Below are positions 16,483 through 25,772 of a stretch of 64,000 nt of DNA, piece by piece. Below the pieces are notes generated by a model, which worked only from the letters and a program-made list of their open reading frames with translations, searched no databases and was not told the origin of the DNA. Position 1 is the stretch's first letter. Each line of letters starts with the position of its first letter. This DNA comes from Candidatus Lutibacillus vidarii (GTDB lineage Bacteria; Actinomycetota; Actinomycetes; Actinomycetales; Dermatophilaceae), in contig JADKGA010000003.1 in assembly GCA_016717165.1 (NCBI GenBank), positions 687,535-751,534 on the forward strand, read 5' to 3'. The position numbers and the translations under genes are program-made.

Positions 16483-18365
16483 TTCTTGTCCTCGTCGTCG
16501 ACGACCTCGGCGTCGACGATGTCCTCGTCGCTGCCCTGGTCGGCACCGGCCGCGTGGTCCTGCGGCTCCGCGCCGGGGGCGTCCTCGCCGGCGGCGGCCG
16601 CGGCGGCATATATGGCCTGGCCCATCACCTGCGAGACCTCACCGAGCTTCGCGGTCTTGGCCTTGAGGTCGTCGATGCTCGCGGTCGAGTCCTTGGCGAC
16701 GGCGGCCTTGAGGTCGGCCAGTGCCTCCTCCACGACCTTGCGCTCGGCCTCGGGCGCCTTGTCGCCGCTGTCGGCGAGGAACTTCTCGGTCGAGTAGACG
16801 AGCTGCTCGGCCTGGTTGCGGGTCTCGATCTCCTCGACGCGCTTCTTGTCCTCCTCGGCGTGTGCCTCGGCCTCCTTGACCATCCGCTCGATCTCCTCCT
16901 TGGGCAGCGCGCTGCCGCCGGAGATCGTCATCGATTGCTCCTTGCCGGTGCCCATGTCCTTGGCGGAGACGTGGACGATGCCGTTGGCGTCGATATCGAA
17001 GGTCACCTCGATCTTCGGGATGCCGCGCGGGGCCGGGGCGATGCCGGTCAGCTCGAAGGTGCCCAGACCCTTGTTGTGCTGGGCGATCTCGCGCTCACCC
17101 TGGAAGACCTGGATGAGAACGGACGGCTGGTTGTCGTCGGCCGTCGTGAAGATCTCGCTGCGCTTGGTCGGGATGGCCGTGTTGCGATCAATGAGCTTGG
17201 TGAACCGGCCGCCCTGGGTCTCGATGCCGAGGCTGAGCGGGGTGACATCGATGAGCAGGACGTCCTTGCGCTCGCCCTTGAGAACGCCGGCTTGCAGGCT
17301 CGCGCCGACGGCGACGACCTCGTCTGGGTTGACGCCCTTGTTCGGCTCCTTGCCGCCGGTCAGCTCCTTGACCAGGGTCGTGACGGCCGGCATACGGGTG
17401 CTGCCACCGACGAGGACGACGTGGTCGATCTCGGAGAGCTTGATCCCGGCGTCGGCGATCGCCTTGTGGAAGGGGGCCTTGCACCGCTCGAGCAGGTCCG
17501 AGGTCATCGCCTCGAACTGCGCGCGGCTGAGGGTCTCGTCGAGGTGGATCGGGCCGTTCTCGCCCATCGAGAGGTACTGGAGGTTGATATTGGTGCTCGT
17601 CGCGGTCGAGAGCTCCTTCTTGGCCTGCTCGGCGGCGTCACGGAGGCGCTGCATGGCGATCTTGTCCTTCGCCAGGTCCATGCCTGTGGTGTTCTTCACC
17701 GTGGTCAGGAGGTGCTTGACGATCCGCTCGTCCCAGTCGTCGCCGCCGAGGCGGTTGTCGCCGGAGGTCGACTTGACCTGGATCGTCGCGAAGCCGTCGT
17801 CGGGGTCCTTGCCGACCTCGAGGAGGGAGACGTCGAAGGTGCCGCCACCGAGGTCGAAGACGAGGATGAGCTCGTCCTCCTTGCCCTTGTCGAGGCCGTA
17901 GGCCAGGGCCGCCGCGGTCGGCTCATTGATGATGCGCAGGACGTTGAGTCCAGCGATCTCGCCGGCCTCCTTGGTCGCGTGCCGCTCGGCGTCGTTGAAG
18001 TATGCCGGCACCGTGATGACGGCGTCGGTCACGGTCTCGCCGAGGTAGGCCTCCGCGTCTCGCTTGAGCTTCATGAGGATGCGGGCGCTGATCTCCTGAG
18101 CGGTGTAGCGCTTGCCGTCGATGTCGTCGGACTTCCAGTCCGTGCCCATGTGGCGCTTGACCGAACGGATGGTCCGCTCGACATTGGTGACCGCCTGACG
18201 CTTGGCGATCTCGCCGACGAGGACCTCGCCGTTCTTGCTGAACGCGACGACGCTCGGGGTGGTCCGGCCGCCCTCCGCGTTGGCGATAATGGTCGGCTCC
18301 CCGCCCTCGAGGACGGCGACAGCCGAGTTGGTGGTGCCGAGGTCGATGCCGACCGCACGTGCCAT
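16479..18365 (-). CDS. dnaK: DnaK (Hsp70) chaperone
   Basis: A 628-residue Hsp70 and the first gene of dnaK-grpE-dnaJ-hspR. The ATPase domain starts with VGIDLGTTNSAVAV and carries the phosphate loops FDLGGGTFDVSLL and VLVGGSTRMP. The substrate-binding domain follows the conserved V-L-L-I-D-V-T-P-L-S-L-G-I-E-T linker, and the helical lid ends in an acidic Asp/Glu tail. An AGGAGAA ribosome-binding site is present. Two HAIR-like operators lie within 140 bp upstream, predicting HspR repression relieved by heat shock. Confidence 0.97.
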   Translation of the reverse strand: MARAVGIDLGTTNSAVAVLEGGEPTIIANAEGGRTTPSVVAFSKNGEVLVGEIAKRQAVTNVERTIRSVKRHMGTDWKSDDIDGKRYTAQEISARILMKLKRDAEAYLGETVTDAVITVPAYFNDAERHATKEAGEIAGLNVLRIINEPTAAALAYGLDKGKEDELILVFDLGGGTFDVSLLEVGKDPDDGFATIQVKSTSGDNRLGGDDWDERIVKHLLTTVKNTTGMDLAKDKIAMQRLRDAAEQAKKELSTATSTNINLQYLSMGENGPIHLDETLSRAQFEAMTSDLLERCKAPFHKAIADAGIKLSEIDHVVLVGGSTRMPAVTTLVKELTGGKEPNKGVNPDEVVAVGASLQAGVLKGERKDVLLIDVTPLSLGIETQGGRFTKLIDRNTAIPTKRSEIFTTADDNQPSVLIQVFQGEREIAQHNKGLGTFELTGIAPAPRGIPKIEVTFDIDANGIVHVSAKDMGTGKEQSMTISGGSALPKEEIERMVKEAEAHAEEDKKRVEEIETRNQAEQLVYSTEKFLADSGDKAPEAERKVVEEALADLKAAVAKDSTASIDDLKAKTAKLGEVSQVMGQAIYAAAAAAGEDAPGAEPQDHAAGADQGSDEDIVDAEVVDDEDKK

Positions 18366-18416
18366 GGTGGTTCTCCTGAGGAGTCGCGTGGGCCCGCCGG
18401 TGTGGTCGCGCCCTGG

Positions 18417-18502
18417 GTTGATGGTTCTGGACTCAACTGTGTGGAACCTGGGTTGAGGTTGTCAACTTCAGACTCCGCAAAGTTGCGTTCATCAGACTCA
18501 AC
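18417..18502 (-). promoter_or_regulatory. Two HAIR-like HspR operators upstream of dnaK
   Basis: Two 21-bp elements have the same geometry as the clpB HAIR (11 bases between outer GTTGA and TCAAC). At 18417-18437 the outer arms are perfect; at 18482-18502 one arm reads GTTGC. They flank a shorter GTTGA-N5-TCAAC-like repeat around 18452-18465. The 344-bp spacer from 18366 to 18709 otherwise holds only one copy of the octamer (18508) and no recognisable gene. Confidence 0.75.
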
Positions 18503-18709
18503 TCTCCGTATGCCGCCCTTGTTCCCCCTGGTCGGCGGCGATGAGCGGGCCCCTTGCTCTCGGCGCGGCGATCGACGCCAGCCCTATGCGGCCGGCCGGG
18601 TTACTCCATGTCGGCGCCGGGCCCTACCGCGCTTGAACAGACATGGGCGAGTGCCCGCGCGCTCCCCTCGCCTGACCAGCGGGTCCGACCGGGTGCCACA
18701 ATCGCTCTC

Positions 18710-19265
18710 GTGGCGCACGGCAGCGATGAGCACCAACCGGCTGGCGGCATATCGACGAGCTCGGAGGCCGAGGTGCGGGGACTCGAGTCGATCCTGAGTC
18801 GGGTCGGTCGACGGCTCCGCGACCGGGGCGAGCGCATGACAGCTCCGCGTCGGGCCGTCCTTACCGTCCTCCACCATGCCGACGGACACCTCACCGTCGA
18901 GGAGGTCGCCGACCTCGTCACCGACATCGACCCGGCCGTCCACCTGGCAAGCGTCTACCGCTCCCTCGACACCTTCGCCCGGCTCGGCATCGTCCAGCAC
19001 GTCCACCTGGGCCACGGTGCGACGGCATACCATCTCGTCGACAGCAGCGGGTCGCACGCGCACGCGCAGTGCCGCAGATGCCGCCGCGTCGTCGACCTTC
19101 CATCCGATGTCCTCGATCACCGCGCAGCGGCTTGCACACGAGTTCGAGTTCGTCCTGGACCCCACCCATGCGGCGCTCTCGGGGCTGTGCGGCCCGTGCA
19201 GTGCTGCGGTGAACCGGGCGGCCGACCAAACCTCAGCCGGGTCAGTTGCGAATCTGTTGCATTAG
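18710..19265 (+). pseudogene. Fur-family metalloregulator (probably nickel, Nur-like), one frameshift
   Basis: Readable as a Fur/Zur/Nur protein. The winged helix contains R-L-R-D-R-G-E-R-M-T-A-P-R-R-A-V and D-P-A-V-H-L-A-S-V-Y-R-S-L. The dimerisation domain has an H-A-H-A-Q-C-R-R-C motif, and a second CxxC (G-L-C-G-P-C) follows in another frame, so both structural zinc pairs exist once the frame is joined near 19117 (a base lost around GATGTCCTCGATCACC). The C-terminus ends at 19265. The GTG at 18710 is the best start but lacks a good ribosome-binding site. It is directly upstream of the nickel/cobalt transporter and a Nur-box-like site, which favours nickel sensing. Zur is the alternative. 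Confidence 0.75.
19246..19262 (+). promoter_or_regulatory. Nur-box-like site upstream of cbiM
   Basis: TTGCGA-N5-TTGCAT matches most positions of the Streptomyces Nur consensus tTGCaa-N5-ttGCAA. It ends 48 bp before cbiM and overlaps the last codons of the Fur-like gene. Found by eye in a GC-rich background where such AT content is unusual. Confidence 0.5.
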
Positions 19266-19310
19266 GATCGAGTATCGAGCGACAGCGCGGCGCCGAGGGA
19301 GGACACCACG

Positions 19311-20396
19311 ATGCACATCCCGGATGGGTACTTGTCCCCGCAGACCTGCGCAGCCGCCTATGCCGTCGCCGTTCCGACCCTCGCCGTTGCGTCCCGGCGG
19401 GTCTCCGCCGTCCTGCGGACGAAGCAGGTGCCGCTGCTCGCGATGTTCGCCGCGGTGAGCTTCCTGGTCATGATGTTCAACGTCCCGATCCCGGACGGGA
19501 CGACCGCACATGCAGTCGGGGCGGCGATCATTGCCATCGTGCTGGGACCGTGGGCTGCCGTCATCGCTGTGTCCGTGGCCCTGCTGTTCCAGGCGTTGCT
19601 GTTCGGCGACGGCGGAGTCCTGGCCTACGGGGCCAATGTGGTGAACATGGCCATCCTCATGCCCTTCGTCGGGTATGCCGGGTACCGGCTGATCGCGGGG
19701 AGGAGCGCGTTGACCGCGACCCGCCGCGTGGTTGCCGCAGGCCTTGCCGGGTTCGTCGGAATCAACGCCGCCGGCCTTGCGACCGCCATCGAGCTCGGCA
19801 TCCAACCCGACCTCTTCCACACCGCGGCCGGCGCGCCGCTCTACTCTCCGTACCACCTGAGCCAGTCCATCCCCGCGATGGCGCTGGCCCACGTCATCGT
19901 TGCCGGGCCCGTCGAGGCCGTGCTCACGGCGGGGGTCTTCGGATATCTCGTGCGGGCCAACCCATCGGCCCTCGCCGCGACGCACCCGGGCCTCTCCGGC
20001 GAACCGAGCTCCAGCTCGACCCCCAGCCGCGCCCCGGGTCTGCTCAGCCCCGCGCGGGTGGCCGTGGGTTTCGTCGTCCTACTCGCCGCGCTCTCTCCGC
20101 TTGGCCTGCTCGCTCCGGGGGGCGCGTTCGGTGAGAACGCTCCGGACGATCTGCCGCTCGCTGATCTTGGCCTGGACGCCATACCGGCCGGGATGGAGCG
20201 CTACGCAGGCTTCTGGAGCCACACCCTGCTCGGCGACTACGGCTTCGCGGACGGCCAGAATGCCACCCTGGCCTACTGGGTCTGCGCGGTGCTCGGCATC
20301 GCCATCGTCGGGATCGCGGTGTACGCCGCCGGACGTCTCTTCGTCTGGACCACCCGAGGCCGCAGTGGCCGCACGCCCGTCCAGGTTCACTCGTGA
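19311..20396 (+). CDS. cbiM: CbiM/NikM substrate-binding component fused to a PDGLE (CbiN/NikN-type) domain
   Basis: A 361-residue membrane protein that gives an ECF transporter its specificity for nickel or cobalt. It starts M-H-I-P-D-G-Y-L-S-P; in NikM proteins the N-terminal Met-His pair coordinates the metal. About six hydrophobic segments run from residue 25 to 220. After a Ser/Pro-rich linker (about 225-245) comes a second module with two membrane segments flanking a P-D-D-L-P sequence, which corresponds to the PDGLE/NikN domain. A GGAGG ribosome-binding site precedes the ATG. It overlaps cbiQ by GTGA. The fusion replaces a separate cbiN gene. Confidence 0.9.
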   Translation: MHIPDGYLSPQTCAAAYAVAVPTLAVASRRVSAVLRTKQVPLLAMFAAVSFLVMMFNVPIPDGTTAHAVGAAIIAIVLGPWAAVIAVSVALLFQALLFGDGGVLAYGANVVNMAILMPFVGYAGYRLIAGRSALTATRRVVAAGLAGFVGINAAGLATAIELGIQPDLFHTAAGAPLYSPYHLSQSIPAMALAHVIVAGPVEAVLTAGVFGYLVRANPSALAATHPGLSGEPSSSSTPSRAPGLLSPARVAVGFVVLLAALSPLGLLAPGGAFGENAPDDLPLADLGLDAIPAGMERYAGFWSHTLLGDYGFADGQNATLAYWVCAVLGIAIVGIAVYAAGRLFVWTTRGRSGRTPVQVHS

Positions 20397-21328
20397 CCGC
20401 TCGGGTGCTCAAGCCGGCCCCCGCATGGCTCGTCTCCAGTGAGCAGCCCATAGGCCCGGGCCGCGTCGGACGGCGAAAGCGGGCCGCCTTCCTCGAAAAG
20501 ACGCTGGGCGACGGCGCTGAGGTTGTGCGCCGGGCCATGTATGCCGAGTCCGCCGACCCACGCGGCGACCGGCCCGGGGTGCTCTTTCGGATCGACCCGA
20601 GGATCAAGCTCGTCGCGCTCGTCGTCCTGCTCCTCGGCGTTGCCCTGGTCCACACTCCGGTGACGCTGGCTGTGGTTTACCTCGGCCTGGTCCTGCTCGC
20701 CTGGGCGGGAGGAGTGTCGGTCGGCGCATTCGTCACCCGGGTCTGGCTCTTCGTCCCGCTCTTCACCGCGGTCGCCCTCGCGCCGGCAACCCTGTCCGTC
20801 ATCACTCCGGGCGAGGTCCTGGTGCCGCTGTGGACGTGGCACGGCGCGCAGGAAGGCATCACCTCACAAGGCCTGACCTCGGCTGGTCTGGTCATCCTGC
20901 GGGTGGCGTGCTCGGTCTCCCTGGTGCTGCTGGTGACGATCAGTACCTCGTGGAACCGGTTGCTGGCCGCCCTCGGTGCGCTCGGAGTGCCACGGATCTT
21001 CGTGATGGTCATTGCCATGGCCTATCGCTACCTCTTCGTCCTGCTCGGCTCGGTGCTGGACATGGTCCTGGCCCGTAAGGCGCGCACGGTGCAGCCCGTC
21101 GCGCATACCGCGGGCGACCGGCGGTTCGTCGGGGCGGCCGTGGGCACACTGCTGGGGCGGGCCGGACACCTGTCCGAAGAGGTGCACCAGGCGATGACGG
21201 CCCGCGGGTATGCCGGCCAGCACCACACACTCACTGGCTTCCGCGCCTCCGGCCTGGACCTGCTGGCTCTGGCCGCTTCGCTGATGGTCGCGGTCGTCAT
21301 CGTCGGGGGCGACCATCTTCTCCGCTGA
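20393..21328 (+). CDS. cbiQ: CbiQ energy-coupling factor transmembrane protein
   Basis: A 311-residue EcfT-type protein linking the metal-binding subunit to the ATPase. The first 60 residues are cytoplasmic, then D-P-R-I-K-L opens the membrane region, with about five to six hydrophobic helices. The two coupling motifs with small-residue and arginine signatures are visible: A-R-K-A-R-T near 225 and the M-T-A-R-G-Y segment near 265. The GTG start overlaps the cbiM stop, so it is translationally coupled. CbiO follows after 40 bp. Confidence 0.9.
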   Translation: MTARVLKPAPAWLVSSEQPIGPGRVGRRKRAAFLEKTLGDGAEVVRRAMYAESADPRGDRPGVLFRIDPRIKLVALVVLLLGVALVHTPVTLAVVYLGLVLLAWAGGVSVGAFVTRVWLFVPLFTAVALAPATLSVITPGEVLVPLWTWHGAQEGITSQGLTSAGLVILRVACSVSLVLLVTISTSWNRLLAALGALGVPRIFVMVIAMAYRYLFVLLGSVLDMVLARKARTVQPVAHTAGDRRFVGAAVGTLLGRAGHLSEEVHQAMTARGYAGQHHTLTGFRASGLDLLALAASLMVAVVIVGGDHLLR

Positions 21329-21368
21329 CCCGCGTCCGGGCACCGACGCCGACACGGGCACCCACGCC

Positions 21369-22130
21369 ATGGCAGACACCGAGATCGTCTTCCACGCCAA
21401 AGGGCTCGGCTACACCTACCTCGACCGCTACCCCGCGCTCGATGACGTGAGCTTCCAGATCCGCAGGGGGGAGCGGATCGCCCTGCTGGGCGCCAACGGC
21501 TCCGGCAAGTCGACCCTGCTGAAGATCCTTGACGGTCTGGTCTTCCCCACGTCCGGGGAGCTGTCGGCATACGGTCAACCGCTGACCGAGGAGTCACTGG
21601 CCGACCCGGCCGTCAACGCCAGGTTCCGGTCCCGGGTGGGGATTGTCTTCCAGAACTCCGACGTCCAGGTCTTCTCGGCCACGGTGCGCGAGGAGATCGC
21701 CTTCGGCTGCCTTCAGCTCGGCCTCTCCGCAGCGGAGACGGCGGCCCGCACCGCCGATGTCCTCGACATGCTCGAGATCGAGGACCTCACCGACCGAACC
21801 CCGTTCCTGCTCTCCGGTGGCCAGAAGAAGAAGGTCGCCCTCGCCTCGGTCCTCGTCATGAATCCCGAGGTCATCCTCTTCGATGAGCCCACCGCCGCGC
21901 TCGACCCGCGCACCCAGCACTGGCTCATCGACCTCATCGCCCAGCTCGGTGAGGCGGGCAAGACCGTCGTCCTCGCCACCCACGACCTGCACACCTTGGC
22001 CGACCTCACCGACCGAGCCATCATCTTCGGTGAGAACCACCGCGTCCTCGCCGACACCCAGACCCGAGCCATCCTCGCCGACCGCTCCCAGCTCATTGCC
22101 GCGAACCTCATCCACGACCACGAGGTGTAG
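21369..22130 (+). CDS. cbiO: CbiO ATP-binding protein of the nickel/cobalt ECF transporter
   Basis: A 253-residue ABC ATPase that powers CbiMQ. Walker A GANGSGKST at 41-49, Q-loop in V-F-Q-N-S-D-V-Q, ABC signature L-S-G-G-Q-K-K-K near 148, Walker B V-I-L-F-D-E-P near 168, D-loop A-A-L-D, and the switch His in A-T-H-D. Only one ATPase gene is present, as in group I ECF systems where CbiO works as a homodimer. The ribosome-binding site is weak. It is the last gene of the operon, and I see only a short GTCAC/GTGAC hairpin downstream. Confidence 0.93.
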   Translation: MADTEIVFHAKGLGYTYLDRYPALDDVSFQIRRGERIALLGANGSGKSTLLKILDGLVFPTSGELSAYGQPLTEESLADPAVNARFRSRVGIVFQNSDVQVFSATVREEIAFGCLQLGLSAAETAARTADVLDMLEIEDLTDRTPFLLSGGQKKKVALASVLVMNPEVILFDEPTAALDPRTQHWLIDLIAQLGEAGKTVVLATHDLHTLADLTDRAIIFGENHRVLADTQTRAILADRSQLIAANLIHDHEV

Positions 22131-22217
22131 CCGGGCCCGATCCGCCGAGGTCGACCGCCCCGAAGACCCGCGTGGACGCCGGCTCCGTCGAGCGCCAGGG
22201 CTGTCACGCAGGTGACG

Positions 22218-23627
22218 TCATACCCGCTCGATGACGGCGGTGAGCAGCGCGGCGCGCACGCCGGGCGAGCAGGACCCCAGCAGCGCGTGGATCGGCGCCA
22301 TCCGGGTTGGCAGGGCCAGACCGCCGTCACCGCCGGCCAGCCCGGCCGCGGCGAGCAGCCCGCCTAGGGTTGCATCGTCGAGACCCGCTGGGTCGAGTGA
22401 GCCGAGCACACCGGCGATGCCGGGGTCGACCGCGACCGGCCCGGCCGCCTGCGCCGCCGCAGTCGCCTCCCGCAGCGCCGCCAGGACATCCCCGACGCCT
22501 GGCGCGGTCGCCGCCGACACGGTCAGATGCAGGCTCGCCGGCCCACCCCGATAGGGCAGCTGCGGCTGGGCGTACCACCCCCGCGCCAGCAGCTCGTCGG
22601 CGATCGTGTAGACATCGCACGAGTCATCGGTCGCCAGCGTGAGCAGCGTCGAGTCGGGCGCCACCAATACGCGCAACCCAGGTATGCCGTCGACGCCCGC
22701 CGCGATCGCCAGGGTCGCCTCGCGCGCCTCAGCGGCCAGGGCGGCATACCCCTGCCGGCCGAGCATCGAGACGGTGGCCCACGCGGCGGCCAGCGGCCCA
22801 CCGGACTTGGTCGACTGCAGGGTCGAGTTGACCACCCCGTAGCCCGGCCAGTCCGCGGTCGCCCAGAACTGGGTATGCCGCAGCGCCATCGACCGGTGCA
22901 GCAACAGCGAGGCGCCCTTGGGCGCATATCCGTACTTGTGCAGGTCGGCCGACACGCTCGTCACACCCGGCACCACGAAGCTCCACGGCGGCGCGTCCAG
23001 GAAGGGCAGGACGAAACCGCCGATGCAGGCATCGACGTGGCACCGGATGCCCCGCTCGGCGGCCACGGCGGCGATCTCCTCGATCGGGTCGACGACCCCG
23101 TGCGCATATGACGGTGCGCTCGCCGCGACGAGCACGGTCCGCTCGCTCAGCGCCGCGGCCATCGCCGCGGGATCGGCGCGGTAGGTCGCCGGGTCGACGT
23201 CGACCAAGGTGAGCTCGAGCCCGAACAGATGCGCCGCCTTGTGGAAGGCCGCGTGGATCGTCGTCGGTGCGACGATCCGCGGCCGCGCGACCTCAGGTCG
23301 GGCGTCGCGGGCCGCGAGAACGGCGAGCAGACACGACTCCGTGCCCCCGCTGGTCACCGTCCCGGCATACCCCGCCGGCGCGTCGAGCAGACCGGCCGCG
23401 AAGCCCACCACCTCGCGCTCCATCGCCGCGAGCGAGGGGAACGCGGTCGGGTCCAGCCCGTTCGACCCGCCGTATGCCGCGAGCGCCTCCCGGGCGACGA
23501 GGTCCACCTCCGCACGCCCCGAGTCATAGACGTAGGCGAGCGTTCGGCCCCCGTGGGTAGGCAGGTCGTGCTCGCGTAGCGACACCAGGCGCTCGCGCAC
23601 CTGCTCAGCGGTCAACGGCGTGCTCAT
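22218..23627 (-). CDS. PLP-dependent decarboxylase/lyase of the sphingosine-1-phosphate lyase type
   Basis: A 469-residue fold-type I PLP enzyme. T-S-G-G-T-E-S at about 105 is the phosphate-binding loop, H-V-D-A-C-I-G-G supplies the pyridine-nitrogen Asp, and S-A-D-L-H-K-Y-G at about 235 carries the Schiff-base lysine. The pattern G-G-T-E-S with D-x-H-K-Y-G places it with the group II decarboxylase/sphingosine-1-phosphate lyase branch. The physiological substrate cannot be read from sequence. The last 70 residues form an Ala/Gly-rich helical tail. Its ATG overlaps the stop of the upstream symporter gene by ATGA, so the two are one operon, hinting at uptake followed by breakdown of a substrate. 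Confidence 0.85.
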   Translation of the reverse strand: MSTPLTAEQVRERLVSLREHDLPTHGGRTLAYVYDSGRAEVDLVAREALAAYGGSNGLDPTAFPSLAAMEREVVGFAAGLLDAPAGYAGTVTSGGTESCLLAVLAARDARPEVARPRIVAPTTIHAAFHKAAHLFGLELTLVDVDPATYRADPAAMAAALSERTVLVAASAPSYAHGVVDPIEEIAAVAAERGIRCHVDACIGGFVLPFLDAPPWSFVVPGVTSVSADLHKYGYAPKGASLLLHRSMALRHTQFWATADWPGYGVVNSTLQSTKSGGPLAAAWATVSMLGRQGYAALAAEAREATLAIAAGVDGIPGLRVLVAPDSTLLTLATDDSCDVYTIADELLARGWYAQPQLPYRGGPASLHLTVSAATAPGVGDVLAALREATAAAQAAGPVAVDPGIAGVLGSLDPAGLDDATLGGLLAAAGLAGGDGGLALPTRMAPIHALLGSCSPGVRAALLTAVIERV

Positions 23628-24912
23628 CGAGCCATCCTCTCCACGCGGTAGCCCCGCAAGGCCAGCAGCGACAGCAGCACCAGCACGGCGGGCACTGCGG
23701 AGAACCCGAGCGTCACCGCCCACACGGCAGCGTCGGACTGCACCGCAGCCGAGTCCGTCGAGGACACATACCCACCGGCCGCCAGCACCAGCCCATAGAC
23801 GAACGGCCCGAGCGCCATCCCCAGTGTCTCCCCGGCGGTCCAGACCCCGGTGAACACCCCGACTCGGTTCTCCCCGGTCCGTGCCGCGTCGGCCGCAGCC
23901 ACGTCCGGCAGCATCGCGAGCGGGAAGAGCTGCGCGCCGGCATACCCGATGCCGACGATCGCGACCGCGAGATAGACCCCGACAGCAGGCAGTGCCCGGG
24001 CCGCCACGAGCAGTCCGGCGCCGACGGCCAGGACCAGCGAGCTGGCGGCATACCCGCCCTTCTTGCCGAGCGCGCGGGAGACCCGCTCCCAAACCGGGGT
24101 GCAGACGATCGCCGGCCCGACGAAGCAGACGAAGAGCACCGACCCGGCGCCAGGGTCGCGCAACACCTGCCGCGCCACGTAGTCGACGCCCGCGAGCATC
24201 GCCCCGGTCGCCAGCGCCTGCACGACAAAGGTGGTGAGCAGCGTGCGGAAGGCCCGGTTCCCCGCGACGAGCCCCAGCTGCTCACGCAGCCCGCCCGCGC
24301 CCGCGGCCACCGCCCGCACCGGCGCGTGCCGGGTGCCCCACCACGCCCCGAGCGCACCTCCGGCGATCAGCACCGCGACGAAGAGCCCCATCACGGCATA
24401 CCCCCGCTCCGGGCCGACCGCATTGCGCACCATCGGCGCCAGCCCGCCGCTGACGAGGATCGCGACCGCGAGCACGGCGACCCGCCAGGACATGATCCGG
24501 GTGCGTTCGGCCGGGTCGTCGGTCAGCTCCGCGGGCATCGCCACGTAGGGCACCTGGAAGAACGCGTATGCCGTCGCGCACGCCAGGAAGGCCACCACCA
24601 CCCACGCGGTGGCCAGGGCCTGCGGCTGGGCGGGCCCGGCGAAGAGCAGGGCGAAACAGCCGGCGAGCGCGAGCCCAGCCCGCAGCAGGAAGGGTCGGCG
24701 CGGTCCGGCCGGGTGGGTGGAGCGGTCGCTGATCCGCCCGACGATCGGGTTGAGCACGACGTCCCAGGCTTTCGGCAGGAAGACGACCACTCCGGCCAGC
24801 GCCGCCGCGACGCCCAACCGTTCGGTGAGGTAGGGCAACAGCATCAGCCCCGGCACGGTCCCAAAGGCCCCGGTGGCGACTCGCCCAGCGCGTATCCCCG
24901 CCGGATCTGCAT
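23624..24912 (-). CDS. MFS transporter, GPH sugar:cation symporter type
   Basis: About 430 residues with 12 hydrophobic segments. The motif W-D-V-V-L-N-P-I-V-G-R-I-S-D-R-S marks the glycoside-pentoside-hexuronide:cation symporter branch, with R-R-P-F-L-L in the following loop. The in-frame 5' extension (to 25069) does not look like a transporter. A good start, ATG 24912 giving M-Q-I-R-R-G-Y-A-L-G, lies in another frame and would join V-A-T-G-A-F-G-T if one base were restored near 24890. I therefore place the start at 24912 with a frameshift after about nine codons. It overlaps the PLP-enzyme gene. Confidence 0.8.
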
Positions 24913-25070
24913 CCGGCCACGATAGGGCTCGTCGGGCGCCGTCGGCAGTCCTGACGAGGCAGACCGGGGTGTCTCCCGGTACGTGACGGCGCGGGCCGCC
25001 AGGCCTACCGGTGAACGGCGGAGTGGTCGCCGGGGTGGATGTGGGCTCGACGGTTGGCTGGACCGTCACC

Positions 25071-25772
25071 TCAGTCGTGGGCCGGGTCGCGATGCGGGGC
25101 GACGTGCCGGGTCGTGGTGGCCAGGCCGTTGCGGTATGCCGCGATGACCGCCTGCACCCGGTCGCGCACGCCCAGCTTGGTGAGCACTCGGGAGACGTGG
25201 GTTTTGACGGTCGCCTCGGTGACCCGCAAGCGGGCGGCGATCTCGGCGTTGGAGAACCCTTGGGCGATCAGCCACCACACGTCCAGCTCGCGGTCGGTCA
25301 GGCGTTGAGCCACGTTCGGGGCGCCGGTGGGGCGTTCGGCGCGCCGCATCACTCGGGCGGTGACGGCCGGATCGAGCACCGCGTCGCCGGCAACGACGGC
25401 ATACACCGCGTGCACGAGCGCTTCGGGCCGGGAGTTCTTGAGCAAGAAACCGCTCGCCCCGGCGTCCAGCGCGCCGAAGAGCACCTCGTCGTCATCGAAG
25501 GTCGTCAGCACGATGACCCGCACCGACGGCGCCTGGACGGTCAGTTCGGCGGTGGCGGCAATGCCGTCGCGGCCGGGCATCCGCACATCCATCAGGACGA
25601 CGTCCGGGTCCCTGGTGCGCACGACCGCCACGGCCTGCTCGCCGTCGCCGGCCTCCCCGCACACCTCAATTCCGTGCGCGTCCAGGATGGTGCGCAGGGC
25701 GATCCGCATCATCGGCTGGTCATCGACGATGACCACCCGCGGTGGCCCCCACGTACGGCCCGACTCAGCCAT
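25071..25772 (-). CDS. NarL/LuxR-family response regulator
   Basis: A 233-residue regulator with a receiver domain (acidic pair D17/D18, phospho-acceptor Asp62 in V-L-M-D-V-R-M-P-G, Lys in F-L-L-K-N-S) and a C-terminal LuxR helix-turn-helix (L-T-D-R-E-L-D-V-W-W-L-I-A-Q-G-F-S-N-A-E-I-A, T-V-K-T-H-V-S-R-V-L-T-K-L). It overlaps the upstream histidine kinase by 8 bp and is its obvious partner. The stimulus is unknown; the adjacent genes are a hydroxylase and a transporter pair. Confidence 0.93.
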   Translation of the reverse strand: MAESGRTWGPPRVVIVDDQPMMRIALRTILDAHGIEVCGEAGDGEQAVAVVRTRDPDVVLMDVRMPGRDGIAATAELTVQAPSVRVIVLTTFDDDEVLFGALDAGASGFLLKNSRPEALVHAVYAVVAGDAVLDPAVTARVMRRAERPTGAPNVAQRLTDRELDVWWLIAQGFSNAEIAARLRVTEATVKTHVSRVLTKLGVRDRVQAVIAAYRNGLATTTRHVAPHRDPAHD

